From: Patescibacteria group bacterium UBA3291
Lineage (GTDB): Bacteria; Patescibacteriota; Gracilibacteria; Absconditabacterales; Absconditicoccaceae
Direction: 5' to 3'
DNA length: 35,861 bases
NCBI GenBank assembly: GCA_002361595.1
Contig: DETJ01000041.1
Location: 16,293 to 52,153, forward strand
Shown: positions 21,353-31,366 of the stretch, in pieces
Position numbering within the stretch: the first letter of the stretch is position 1
Layout of the letters: the number at the start of each line of letters is the position of its first letter
Notes under the pieces: model-generated
Database searches by the model: none
Seen by the model: the letters and a program-made list of their open reading frames with translations, nothing else
Told to the model about the DNA's origin: nothing
Program-made: the position numbers and the translations under genes

Positions 21353-21412
21353 TATCAGATTTTTATAACTACTTTAGTTTATACTGATGTAGTTTTTATG
21401 ATAAATCTGATA
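21353..21412 (+). promoter_or_regulatory. imperfect inverted repeat across the start of the Rad50/SbcC-like gene
   Basis: The left arm (21353-21372, TATCAGATTTTTATAACTAC) pairs imperfectly with the right arm (21389-21412, GTAGTTTTTATGATAAATCTGATA) around a 16-nt loop. The start codon ATG 21398 lies in the right arm. An RNA hairpin here would hide the start, so translation may be controlled; the length is also compatible with a dyad operator. Confidence 0.5.
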
Positions 21413-23965
21413 GTTGCATATTACGAAAATATCTGACCATTCAAGGATACTTGCTGTTCTTTGATTTTTGACGAAGGAAAATATTTGATAAAAGCACCAA
21501 TTGGAAGTGGAAAGAGTTTTCTATTTTTTGATGCTCCGAGATATGCTCTATACAAAGATAGTAGTAGAAATATGCTCAATCTTCAGAGTAAGAATGGAGA
21601 AATTAGTCTGATTTTTGATGTGGATGGAGCTTATTATTTAGTCAAAAGAATATTGAAACGTACGACAGCTGGAAATGATAGCTGTATATCTCAGCTATTT
21701 TCTATCAATTACAGTTGAGAAAATCTATTAAAGGATATTAAAAATCTAATTTGAGATACAGAGATTCTACAATGGTGAGAGAATATAATTGAAAAGTTTG
21801 AAAAAGAAAATGGAAAACTTTGGACTTTGGAAGAAGTTACTTTTAAAAATGAAACAGATTTACAGACTTCATTAGAAGCTCTTTTATCTCCGAAAGAGGT
21901 ATTTTTGAGTACAGTTTTTCTTTTGCAGGATGCTGATAATATCTTTGAAATGAGACCTGCTGATAGATTGATAGTTCTCAAAAATGTATTCAATCTACTT
22001 TGAATCGATGATGCGAAGGAAAAAGTTCAAGAGAAGAAAAAAGAAGTTTGATATAAATTAAAGGCTTTACAGGATCATTCTTTGCAAGATAATAAATTAA
22101 GAGCGAATTTGAGATCATTATGGAATAATATAAAATCTTTGAAAACTGATGATGAATTGAAAAGTATTTTGTCAGTGAATGATGAGTTTTTTGAAAATAT
22201 TGAATGATTTTTTGACCAGATTTCTTTGAATGATTTTAGTTTGACTTGATTGGATCGCTCTCCTTTTGAAAAGGCTGAAAATTTGATTCAGACTAAAATG
22301 GATGCTGTGATAAAGTTGGATGCACAATTAAGTGAGTTTAATCAGCAAATTTCAGCTCTAAATCAGCAAAAATCACAGATTTCAAGAGATATTCAGACAA
22401 CTAAAGTAAATATCTCTGATTTACGGAAAAAGATTGAGAATATTGATGCGAAAAAGTGAGATGAATTGAAAGAAAAGAAAATGGAGTTTTATCAGAAATC
22501 TGACTCTCTCAGTTCTAACGCTAAATATTCTGATTTCTCTGAGCTTATAGATTTTTGGAATAAATCTGCTGAAAACGATGATAGCTTTGAAAACTTGGAA
22601 ATGCCAAAAGATCTGAAGTCAGCTTTTGATGTTTTGCAAATTGTAAAAAATGCGTGAATATCATTAAGAGCTTTGATAGAATCTGGGAAAACTAAATTGG
22701 AAAATATTGATTTACAGGCTAAAAATTGGAAAGAAAATCATGATAGAGAAATTGAAAAGATAAAAGACTTAAAATCTAGAAAGGAGGATGAAATCAAGTT
22801 ACAGCAAACTAGGATTGAAGAATTAGATAAAATGCGAGCAGAAAATTCTGATTTTGATTGTCCTGATTTATGCAAGAAATGTCCTCATATTAATGCGATA
22901 AATAAACAGCAATACGAGCAATATTCTCAGCAAAAGGAAAAATTAAATCAGACTTTGAAAACTATGAAATCTGAGTATGAAAAGCAAGATTTTGATAATA
23001 AAATTAAAGAACTAGAAAATCAAAAAAATCCTGAATGAGGTGATTTGAAAAAAGATTTGGAGAAAAAAATCAATGAACAGATAGAATTTTCAAATTCTTT
23101 GAGAGAATATTTAATGAAGATTTGATTCGCTGAATGGGAAAAATCTTATCGTGTATGGGAATCCATTCAGAGTGAAATTCAGAGTATTGATAAACAGCTA
23201 TTTCAGCGAGAGGAAGAAAGTAAAAATTTGGATAAATATAAACAAGATAAAGTGGCAGCTGAAACTTCTTTGCAACATTTGGAAAAATCTTTGCAAGAGC
23301 AGGATAAGCAGATTGATGATTTGAATGTGAAAATCGAGTGAGTGAAGTCTGAAAAAGAAAAATCAAACTGATCGAAATTACAGCAGCAGCAAAATGAAAT
23401 TAAGCAGATTTTTCAGACTATTTCTCAAATTGAGCAACTTGTGGAAGATAGTGTAAACAACAAAAATCTGACTAAACAGTTGCAGGAAGATGAGAAAAAA
23501 TTGACTCGTTTGTATTCTATTCTCTCCAAGGAAATTGTATTTTTAGCTTTGGATGATTATTTGCCAGTTTTGAGTGATGTAATAAATAATTATCTTTCTC
23601 AGTGTGTGGATTATACATTGAAAATGCAGATAGATGAGAATGGAGATAAGCTTGAATTGAATGTAAAAGTTATAGATTCAAAATGAGAAAGAGAAGTAAA
23701 AAGTCTGAGTGGAGGTCAGAGAACTGTTTTGAAATTGGTGTGGATGTTGGCTGTTTCATCATATTTGCACACTCCCCTTTTATTTTTGGATGAAACGATT
23801 AATAATTTAGATGTAGATACAGTTTGAAAAGTTTCAGAAATGATTAATAATTTTGTGAGACAGAGAACTATGAAATTCTATACAGTTACGCATAATAAAG
23901 AGATTCAAGATATGCAGATTTGGGATGATGTGATTGAAGTGTGTCAAGTAAAAAAGTCAGAATAG
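21398..23965 (+). CDS. Rad50/SbcC-like SMC-family ATPase
   Basis: An 855-aa ATPase with the Rad50/SbcC layout: an N-terminal P-loop (APIGSGKS, residues 33-40), a Q-loop-like LLQDAD, a long central coiled coil (about 210-690), an apical cysteine motif (Cys488, Cys492, Cys495 in CPDLCKKCPH), then the ABC signature SLSGGQ (769-774), Walker B LLFLDE (Asp798, Glu799) and a late THN. Rad50 proteins dimerise through a CxxC zinc hook; here the motif is CxxxCxxC. The usual partner nuclease SbcD/Mre11 is not in the window, so the role in double-strand-break or hairpin processing is inferred. The HIT gene follows after 26 nt. The start codon lies in an inverted repeat. Confidence 0.85.
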
Positions 23966-23991
23966 GTTTTATTGATTTAAAAATTTGGATA

Positions 23992-24435
23992 ATGAAATAC
24001 GATGATTATTTGTTAAAAGTATTGAAAGATGAATGTCCTTTTTGTGATATAAAAAAAGAATATATTTTGGAGAAGTGAAAACATTTCACAGTGATTCTTG
24101 CGAGAGCTCCATATACGAAAGATCATTTATTGATTGTACCAAATAGACATTTAGTTCGTTTGCGTGAAATTAGACCTGAGGAATGGTGAACTTTAATTCC
24201 TTTGATAGAGAAGCGGACAAAAAAATTGGAAAAAATCCATAGTGAAGTCAATCTTTTATTGAGAGATTGAGTTGCTAATTGAGTATTGGGTAAAAGTGTG
24301 GATCATTTACATTTTCATCTTATCCCAGATATACCTATTTATTCTGCAACATGATGATGAAATAGAAGGATTTATTCTGACTTTCAAACTGTGAAAAAAA
24401 CTGCAGAACTTAAAGAAAAACTGAAATGAAAGTAA
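23992..24435 (+). CDS. HIT-family nucleotide hydrolase/transferase
   Basis: A 147-aa protein with the histidine triad HLHFHLIPD (H105, H107, H109), whose central histidine is the nucleophile in HIT enzymes that hydrolyse nucleoside phosphoramidates or dinucleotides. CPFC at residues 15-18 and the conserved TKDHLLIVPNRH strand also fit. CPFC probably contributes to a zinc site seen in some HIT proteins. It lies between the Rad50-like gene (26 nt upstream) and rlmN (24 nt downstream), probably in one transcript. The exact substrate cannot be told. Confidence 0.93.
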
Positions 24436-24459
24436 TATTTAATTTGTATTTTACTGATT

Positions 24460-25551
24460 ATGAACGTATTATTTGATCAGGAAAAATTAGAAATCCGAGC
24501 AAAGGAGCGTAAAATTCCACAATTCAAAGTGAAACAGATTTTTTTCGAATTATTTAAAAATCAGCATATTGAGTGGGATGAAATGACCACCCTATCAAAT
24601 CAATTAAAAGATGAATTGAAATCTGATTTTTCTGTTTTATCGTTAAAATGTATGGAAACTGTGGAAGCTGAAACTACCACAAAATTTGCATTTCAAACTG
24701 AGGATGGATATACAGTTGAAGCTATTATTATGTATCACTGGCAGGATGAGAAATATATTAAAAATAATAAAAGAAAGTTGAATCGTATTACATTATGTAT
24801 TTCTTCACAGATTGGTTGTCCTGTGAATTGTCTATTTTGTGTTACATGAAAATTATGATTTACTAGAAATTTGACTTGGGATGAAATTATAAGTCAGATT
24901 TTGTATGCTAATGCTTATATTTTTAAACGTTTTGGAAAAAAGGAAGACTGAACACATCGATGAGTGAGAAATGTAGTTTTTATGTGAATGTGAGAACCGC
25001 TTTTGAATTATGATGAAGTCAAAAAATCTGTAGAAATTATGCTTCAGCAAGATAGATTTTCTCTTGGTCGCAGACATGTGACTATTTCTACAGCTGGAAT
25101 TATCCCATGAATTGAGAGATTGATTGAAGATAAATTGGATGTTAAGTTGGCTGTGAGTCTTCATGCTCCAAATCAGCAATTGAGAGAAAGAATTATGCCA
25201 ATTGCGAGAAGGTATCAGTTGGATAAATTGATGGAAGTGATTGATAGATATGTAGAAGTGACTGATAATAGAATTTTTTATGAATATATTATGATAGCTT
25301 GAATCACAGATAAACCTGAATTGGCTGATGAATTGGTTGAGCTTTTGAGAGATAGACTTGCTCATGTGAATTTGATTCCTTATAATTCTAATCCTGTAAT
25401 TGATTTGAAGGAATCTAGTGAAAAATCTATTCAGAATTTTAAAAGGATTTTGGAAAAAGGCTGAATTACTGTTACAGTTCGTGAATCTATGTGAAGAGAA
25501 GCTAAGTGAGCCTGTGGCCAGCTTGGTTATGAAAGAGTGAAGAAAAAATAG
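24460..25551 (+). CDS. rlmN: dual-specificity 23S rRNA/tRNA adenine-C2 methyltransferase RlmN
   Basis: A radical-SAM enzyme that methylates C2 of A2503 in 23S rRNA and A37 in some tRNAs. Of 363 residues, the cluster-binding CX3CX2C is C120/C124/C127 (CPVNCLFCVTG), followed by VVFMGMGEPLLNYDEV and the C-terminal mechanistic cysteine C352 in EAKGACGQLGYE. The glycines of CVTG, of MGMGEP and of KGACG are UGA-encoded, so a standard-code reading would break the gene into pieces. It is the last plus-strand gene of the cluster and is convergent with the next gene, 8 nt away. Confidence 0.97.
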
Positions 25552-25559
25552 ATTATATG

Positions 25560-25958
25560 TTATTTTTTTTCAATAAGAGTGAAATTTTTAATGGATAAAA
25601 TTTGATCTTCTCTAATACATGCTATATTGGCTCATTCTTTTTTTAGTTGATAACATTCTTCACAAGGCATGCCTGAGCATTGTGGTTCTTGTGGCGTCTC
25701 AGAGACAAGAGGACAAGCTACATGAGAATATTTTTTTTGAAATTTTAGGCAATCTTCATAAGTAACTCAATTTTCGTATTCCATTATACATCATATGAAA
25801 TTTCATAATTTGCGAAGCTTAATACATTCTTTACAAGACATTCCTCATATACACTGAGGCTCTTGAAATTTTTGTACTAATAAAAATACAGTAAATACTG
25901 ATCCTATTGATATTAGTACCAATAAAACGATAAAGATTATTTTATTTCTTTTTTTCAT
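25560..25958 (-). CDS. small membrane-anchored Cys-rich protein with a duplicated motif
   Basis: A 132-aa protein with no recognised family. Residues ~6-28 form a membrane helix (IIFIVLLVLISIGSVF). The rest is outside the membrane and holds two copies of a Cys pattern: EPQCIGGMSCKECIKL...GC and EPQCSGMPCEECYQL...AC. The repeat suggests paired small disulphide or metal-binding knots. UGA encodes several of its glycines, as expected for a native gene. It converges on rlmN without a visible terminator in the 8-nt gap. Function is unknown. Confidence 0.8.
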
Positions 25959-25983
25959 ATTTTTGATCTAAATAATTAGAAAA

Positions 25984-27129
25984 TTAGTTCGTAATCAAAG
26001 GTCTAACTACATATTTATAATTTTCATTTCATTTATCAGTGATAATCATAGGTTTCTGATCTGTAACTAGGTTGAATTGGATTTCATCTGATTCCATCAT
26101 TTTGATAAAGTCTGTAATGTATCTTCAGTTAACTGCGAATGTGATTGGATCTCATGAAATGATTGCGTTAATTTTAGTCTTTCATGCTCATTTATCAGTT
26201 TTTCATGATGAAATAACTATTTGACTATCTCACTCTGTTTCGATTTGGATGAAGTTATTCAAATCTCTAGTAAGAATTCAGATTTTTCTGATAGCTTTTT
26301 CACATAAAGTCTTATCTACTAGAATTGTATGATTGAATTGAGTTGGCATAATTTCTTCTCTCTCGTAATCAGGGAAATTTCACTGAATTAGTAGAGATGT
26401 AGCAGAAATCTTGATATCTCAGATTGAGAATTCGAATCAGATTAAATTATCTGAATATTTCATTTGCATGTCTGGAGACTCCCCTTTTACTGCATATTGA
26501 GCGATAGATGAGATATCATTTATAGCAGTCTTTGGAATAAGAAGAGAAAAATCTGATTCAACGTTTGCAGGAATTTTGAATTCTGCGATTCTGAAAGAAT
26601 CAGTTCAAACGAAAACTAATTTCTTTGTATCTCATTCAGATTTAGTTTTGATTAATACTCATGTAAGTACTGGTGAAAAGTTCTTTTCTGTAATTGTGTA
26701 TTCTACCATATTTACTCAGTTAATGAAAGTCTGAGTTTCCATATTTACATTTGTTGTATTCATGAGTTCGGGTAATGCTACATATTCACTTGCAGCGATT
26801 CCGTTGATTGTGAAATCATCATCTGCAGATGTAATTTGCATTACGTTGTTTTGCATATTTACTGAAATTTCAATAGTCTTTTCTTCAATAGTTTTGAGTA
26901 AATCTGAAAACATTTTGGCATTTACAGTGATTGCTCATTCCAATTTGATTTCACATGGAATTTCGATATCTACGTATTTTTCCATATCAGTAGCTCTAAT
27001 GTTTAGAGTATCTATGCTAGCCTTCATGTAAATATTCTGCAAGATTGGCAACGTAGAATTTTTAGATACAAATCTAGATGCGATATCGCATACTTCAACT
27101 AATTTTTCACGATCAATAACGATTTTCAT
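25984..27129 (-). CDS. dnaN: DNA polymerase III beta subunit (sliding clamp)
   Basis: Ring-shaped clamp that tethers polymerase to DNA. The 381 residues match the usual ~370. Recognisable are the start MKIVIDREKLVEV, STLPILQNIYMKA, IRATDMEKYVDIEIP, the central VLTGVLIK...FVGTDSFRIAEFKIP and the C-terminal peptide-pocket end MIITDKGNENYKYVVRPL. DnaA is not adjacent, so this copy lies outside the classical dnaA-dnaN order as far as can be seen. The upstream 108 nt are AT-rich with no convincing promoter boxes. It is downstream of the TIM-barrel gene but separated from it by a terminator. Confidence 0.96.
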
Positions 27130-27237
27130 GTGATATTTTTAGAAAATATAAAGAAAAATCAGAAAAATATTCTCTTTACTTATTTTTATTTTTTTTAATT
27201 TGATTTTCAAATATAAATGATGAAAAATTTTTTATAT

Positions 27238-27264
27238 TAAAATGGGGAATTTAAATTCCCCAAA
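27238..27264 (-). terminator. intrinsic terminator of the TIM-barrel gene
   Basis: A perfect 20-nt palindrome TGGGGAATTTAAATTCCCCA (27243-27262), followed on the minus strand by TTTT. It lies 22 nt beyond the stop codon. Confidence 0.75.
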
Positions 27265-27285
27265 GTAATCGAATGTTATTATTTA

Positions 27286-28116
27286 TTATTCATCGTTATT
27301 TTCTTCTAAGTCATTTTCTGATTCTTCATCATTATTTGCGTTTATGAGATATTTATCATAAAATGATTTTATTTTTTTAAGCTGCTTTCTAAGCTTTTCT
27401 TTATTTGCTAGTTCTGTTGGTTTAAAATCAATTTTTATACTGATAGGACGATTGTATCAGCTTTTTTTAAGTGATTTTAAAAATTGAATTAAATCTAAAT
27501 TTCATTCTCATGGAATTAAATGTCATCTTCAGTTTTTTGTCTTGTCTGAAAGGTATATTACTGAAATGTATGGTGCGTAATCATCGATTTTACGAGTAAA
27601 TTCATTTTCAAATGAATCTGTATCAATATTGCTTATGTCTAGTCATATGTAGGAGTCATAATTTTTTACAATATCAATTATGTTACTGAAGCGATATTCT
27701 GGAATAGGTAGTGCAAAAAGCTTACTATCTTTTGGATTAATGATTGTGAAATGAATATCTGGATTATTTTCTTTATAACTTTTTAGGTTTCAGGAAATGA
27801 AATCGTAAGCTTTGAAATCTGTAATTTTTGGAGCGTTGATACAGATCGTGTCTGCATTTGTGGCTTGGCATAAATCTAAAGCTTTATCTAATTCCTTTTG
27901 GTTCAATTTTGCAGAAGTCTGAATTACATATACGGGTATTTCATGCTGTAATGATAATTTTTGAACATATTCCTCATCCCAAGCGTCAAATCCCTTTCGT
28001 ATTGCAAGATCAATACCATCAAATCAGCAGCTTTTAGCTATAGAAAATATTAAGTCTAGTCAATAATTTGGTAGTGTGTCAGTGCTTAATAGTAATGCAT
28101 TTCTTTTTGTTTCCAT
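27286..28116 (-). CDS. xylose-isomerase-like TIM-barrel protein (sugar phosphate isomerase/epimerase or AP-endonuclease-2-like fold)
   Basis: A 276-aa protein whose pattern of strands fits the TIM barrel of the AP2Ec superfamily: LLLSTDTLPNYGLDLIFSIA, CGFDGIDLAIRKG, IPVYVIQTSA, ADTICINAPK, IHFTIINPKD, IGLDISNID, ISVIYLSDKTKNGRGHL IPGEG and the last strand RPISIKIDFKP. The HLIPGEG motif near the end is typical of these proteins. The substrate cannot be assigned. An acidic tail (NANNDEESENDLEE) follows the barrel. It is divergent from the DUF2207 gene. A possible promoter TTGCAT-16 nt-TAAAAT lies about 60 nt upstream on the minus strand. Confidence 0.85.
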
Positions 28117-28229
28117 ATATGTTTTGTATAGAAAAAGTAAAATTTTTCCTTTTTCAATTTTATTCACTTTTCAATTAAATGCAAATTTTTGTTAAGATTT
28201 TTTATTAATTAAATTTGAATAGTATTTTT

Positions 28230-28258
28230 TTGCATTTTTCAGAAAAAAAGACTATAAT
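28230..28258 (+). promoter_or_regulatory. sigma70-like promoter of the DUF2207 gene
   Basis: TTGCAT, 17-nt spacer, TATAAT, 21 nt before ATG 28280. The -35 box is the same as that before 18091. Confidence 0.75.
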
Positions 28259-28279
28259 TATTTGTATTTATTATATTTT

Positions 28280-29422
28280 ATGAAGATAATTATGGAAAAT
28301 TTTGCTTGGTCATCCAAGAAAAGGAATAATGATAAATGGTGAATTTTAGTTGCATTATCATTACTTACTATATTTTTTATATGAAAATCAATTATAGATT
28401 CTGGTCATTTATTTTTCTATATTGCGTGTATTATCTTGTGAATTGTGGTGTATTTTTCTTTTCAATATATACAAAAAAAGATAATTACAAAACCTGCTTC
28501 TCTTTGAGAGACCTTTAAAAAGAAGTATCCGATAATTGTGCAGTATGCTCCACCAAAATGAATTAATCCTGCTGAGGCTTGATTGTTATATAATTTAAGT
28601 GTGGAACCAACTGACCTTACAAGTCTTATTTATCAGTGGAAATTCGAAAAATTGATTGATATAAAAACATTTAAATGAAAAAATTCGGGAAAAGAATTTA
28701 TTAAACTGATAAAATTAAAGGATATGCCACTTACTCGTCCATTATTTGAAAGTGAAATATTTGATTCGATATTCTGTATGTGAGATTTTAAAATTATTGA
28801 ATGAGCATTCCAGTTAAGATATGCTTTAATGTTAGAAGATCTTGAATATCATTGAATACAAAAATGATGGGTAATATACAAAAGACCAAAAAACATTAGA
28901 ATTATGAGGGTGAAAGGTTTTGATAGTAAATTTTGAGTAGAATCTTACCTTTTTTTAATGTATTTTTTTGCTGCAATATTTTCATTTTTGACGGAAAGTT
29001 TAGGTGTCTCTGATAATATTTCTGTCAATATTCCAGTTAGCTTTGGTGGATTTGTATGGTTTTTAGCGATAATTATTTTAATTTGTATATGACTTGTTTT
29101 ATTGTTTTGAAAAATAGATGGTAGATGAAATTTAAAATTTACTGATAAATGAGCTGAGTTAGCATCTAAGGTAATTGGCTACAGTCAATTTATAAAAAGT
29201 TGTGATGAGAATAAAATTAAGTTGTTATTAAAGGAAGATCCACTTTTTATTGATAGAACACTTCCTTATGCAACTGCATTCTGAATGGAAACTGAGTTTT
29301 TAAATAAAATTTCTCCGTTGAAAAAAGATTGGAATGCTAGGTATGTTAGATGACAAAAAGTTCCATCATGGATTTGAATTCTTCGTTTCTTTCTAAAAGA
29401 TGATGATAATTCATTATTATAA
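28280..29422 (+). CDS. DUF2207-family membrane protein (C-terminal-type region)
   Basis: A 380-aa membrane protein. Two helices occur near the N-terminus (residues ~22-33 and ~40-60) and a further pair near 230-280. Between them lies the DUF2207-like cytoplasmic part with QYAPPKGINPAEAGLL and DLTSLIYQWKFEKLIDIK. Near the C-terminus, ELASKVIGYSQFI and DRTLPYATAFGMETEF match the family's conserved end (a LPYAvAlG-like motif). The usual N-terminal extracellular domain of DUF2207 is missing, so the protein is shorter than the ~550-600 aa norm. ATG 28280 is used; ATG 28292 is an alternative. Function of the family is unknown. Its stop touches that of the convergent EEP gene. Confidence 0.85.
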
Positions 29423-30427
29423 TTAGTTTGTTATTCCTAACTTGAATGAAAATGAGCGATGATCTGATCATGTCAGATTTTCTATTTTAACTTTTGATAC
29501 TTGTATTTTTGGAGAAATAAACAATTGATCAATATGTGAACGGAAAATTCACTGTTGTAATAATGATCGAGTATAATTTGGATTTTGGTAACTTAGTGCA
29601 TTTTTTAAATTCCAATTCTTTGTTAATTCTTTGTAATAGTATGATCGTGGTGAAAGATTAAAATCTCATATTACAATTGTAGGATTTGAATTATCTTTAT
29701 GTCTAAAATCTGATCATAATTGTTCAAGTTGTTTGTTCCTCATTTCAAAGTTCTCAACTGAAACTGGAGCTGCTGTATGAATTACGTATAAATCGAAATT
29801 ATTTTCACATTCAAGCTCAAAATCTTTACATTCGATTTGTATGTAACTATATTTTCGATTTCATCTTCATTCTATTCATGTTGTATAAGCATCTTCTATT
29901 GGCAATTTACTGAAAACAACATCTCAGGCAAGCATTGTGGATCGTGAGTTTCTGTTCATATATGGGTAATTTTCTTTGAAGAAATCTTTCATTTCATCTT
30001 CATGTTCATCAGAGAATTCTACTAGTATAACTATATCAGGGTTTTCTTCTACAACTTTCTGTTTTAATGATTCGTAATCAGTATTTTTGTATAAAATGTT
30101 GGCGTAGAAAATTTTTATTCAATTCTTGGACGTTAGGCGAATTGATTCATCATTTTGATTATAGAATCAGAAAAATTCTGAGCTATATAATGTTCAGATT
30201 CAGATTGTTAAAATTGTTACAAGAATTGTTAAAAATATTTTGATTCATTTATGTTTTCTCCTTCTTTTGCTTTCGTGAATGATTAAATATATTTCGATGC
30301 TAAGTGCGAGAATGCAAAATCAAATAATATATGGAACGAAACTTATTGCTAATTCTGCGATAAAACTTTCACGAAAAAAATAGAGTGATGAAACTGCAAT
30401 TATTGATATTCATAATAGAAATAGCAT
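29423..30427 (-). CDS. membrane-anchored endonuclease/exonuclease/phosphatase (EEP) family protein
   Basis: A 334-aa protein. Three hydrophobic helices lie in the first ~100 residues, followed by an extracytoplasmic EEP domain. The EEP motifs are NPDIVILVEFSDEH (metal-binding Glu), the YVIHTAAP strand, IVIGDFNLSPRS (Asp and Asn) and the closing TGSDHRSFSFKL (Asp-His pair); RSHIDQLFIS precedes it. These are the residues needed for phosphodiester or phosphomonoester hydrolysis. The topology resembles exported EEP proteins that cut DNA, lipids or phosphate esters outside the cell; the substrate is not inferable. Its TAA directly abuts the TAA of the convergent DUF2207 gene. Confidence 0.9.
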
Positions 30428-30507
30428 TCTTATTTTTATATCGTTTAAATTTATTTATATTTAGATTTTTGTGAATTTTTTGCAATATAGATGAGTATCA
30501 TAACTGC

Positions 30508-30535
30508 TTGACTTTATTATATAAATAATTATAGT
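30508..30535 (+). promoter_or_regulatory. sigma70-like promoter of the 30573 gene
   Basis: TTGACT, 16-nt spacer, TATAGT, followed by further TAT-rich alternatives; 37 nt before ATG 30573. Confidence 0.6.
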
Positions 30536-30572
30536 ATAGTTATATACATAAACTAAATTTAATGTTAAGATT

Positions 30573-30881
30573 ATGGATAAAACATTGCGAAAGATGCGTG
30601 TTGTTACTCCCGATAGGGAGAAACTCGCAAAGAGGTTATTGAAGAGTGAAGCAGGATGGGATGGAAAAAGGCCTATTCCTGTAAAGTGGCTTGGTGCTGC
30701 TAGAGCTGATGACTTAGGAGGAATTGAATTAGTACACGTAAGTGGCGATGATTGTTGTCTTTGGGTGGCTGATCCAATTTCTGCTATGGTTCTATTCCTT
30801 AAGGGACACGATTTGGAGCATGATTCTGGTGTCTTAGCCAAAAGAAAGACATTCAAGAATTCAGGTTCTCCTGAAAAGTAA
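30573..30881 (+). CDS. hypothetical 102-aa protein, GC-rich and UGA-free
   Basis: Not recognised. It is a soluble protein with a basic N-terminus (MDKTLRKMRVVTPDREKLAK) and a middle that looks beta-rich (GGIELVHVSGDDCCLWVADP), ending in a basic tail. By hand count 131 of 309 bases are G or C (42 %), far above the surrounding genes. All nine glycines use GGN. It has its own TTGACT promoter and a strong terminator seven bases after the TAA stop. The composition and the code usage suggest recent transfer from an organism with the standard code. A weak Shine-Dalgarno-like TAAG precedes the start. Function is unknown. Confidence 0.8.
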   Translation: MDKTLRKMRVVTPDREKLAKRLLKSEAGWDGKRPIPVKWLGAARADDLGGIELVHVSGDDCCLWVADPISAMVLFLKGHDLEHDSGVLAKRKTFKNSGSPEK

Positions 30882-30887
30882 GATGAG

Positions 30888-30920
30888 TGCGGTTGGTTTA
30901 TCCAATCGCATTTTCTTTTT
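30888..30920 (+). terminator. intrinsic terminator of the 30573 gene
   Basis: Stem TGCGGTTGG/CCAATCGCA (one G-U pair) with a 5-nt loop, followed by TTTTCTTTTT. Confidence 0.9.
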
Positions 30921-30935
30921 ATATAAAAGCATCAG

Positions 30936-30965
30936 TTGACATTTTTGTGACAATTTGTATATTAT
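30936..30965 (+). promoter_or_regulatory. strong sigma70-like promoter of the 30995 gene
   Basis: Consensus TTGACA, 18-nt spacer, TATTAT, ending 29 nt before ATG 30995. It is placed just after the previous gene's terminator. Confidence 0.8.
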
Positions 30966-30994
30966 ACTTCGTATAAACAAAAAACTTAGAGAAT

Positions 30995-31261
30995 ATGGTA
31001 AAATTTTGTATTAATGCCGTTCTGAATGGCAGTAAAAAATCAGATGGACGTTTCCTTGTTTTTGATACGAATGAGGAAATAAAGTCTTCCTATCACAGTA
31101 ATGTGATAATCTTGAATTGCGAGAAATTTGTTGTCGATGAGGCAAACTCGTCAGGTAACTGGCGTGATGCATTTAACTTTAACGAGGAACCACCGCAGGG
31201 AATTCTCATAACGGTAAATCCCGGTTACAAGGCGAGTGATATTATGCCTTATTTCGAGTAA
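30995..31261 (+). CDS. hypothetical 88-aa protein, GC-rich and UGA-free
   Basis: Not recognised. It is a small soluble protein with alternating strands (MVKFCINAVLNG, GRFLVFDTNEEI, SNVIILNCEKFVVDEA) and a Pro-rich turn (NEEPPQGILITVNPGYKA). All five glycines use GGN. Base composition and codon choice (CGT, GCC, CCG, AAC) differ visibly from the AT-rich neighbours. With its own consensus promoter and terminator it forms a compact autonomous unit beside the similar 30573 gene. A short purine run (AGAGA) may serve as ribosome-binding site. Function is unknown. Confidence 0.8.
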   Translation: MVKFCINAVLNGSKKSDGRFLVFDTNEEIKSSYHSNVIILNCEKFVVDEANSSGNWRDAFNFNEEPPQGILITVNPGYKASDIMPYFE

Positions 31262-31266
31262 AAGAT

Positions 31267-31295
31267 TGGTGCTGATGATTATCGGCACCATTTTT
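31267..31295 (+). terminator. intrinsic terminator of the 30995 gene
   Basis: Stem TGGTGCTGAT/ATCGGCACCA (one U-G pair), loop GATT, followed by five Ts; it starts 5 nt after the TAA stop. Confidence 0.92.
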
Positions 31296-31366
31296 AATTA
31301 AAAATAGAAAATAAAAAGGAAATCATTATAAAAAAGTCAGATTTTTATTGATTGTGAATATAATTT

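Noticed and set aside
26762..27031. An 89-aa plus-strand ORF opposite dnaN
   Set aside because: It is antisense to well-conserved DnaN coding sequence.
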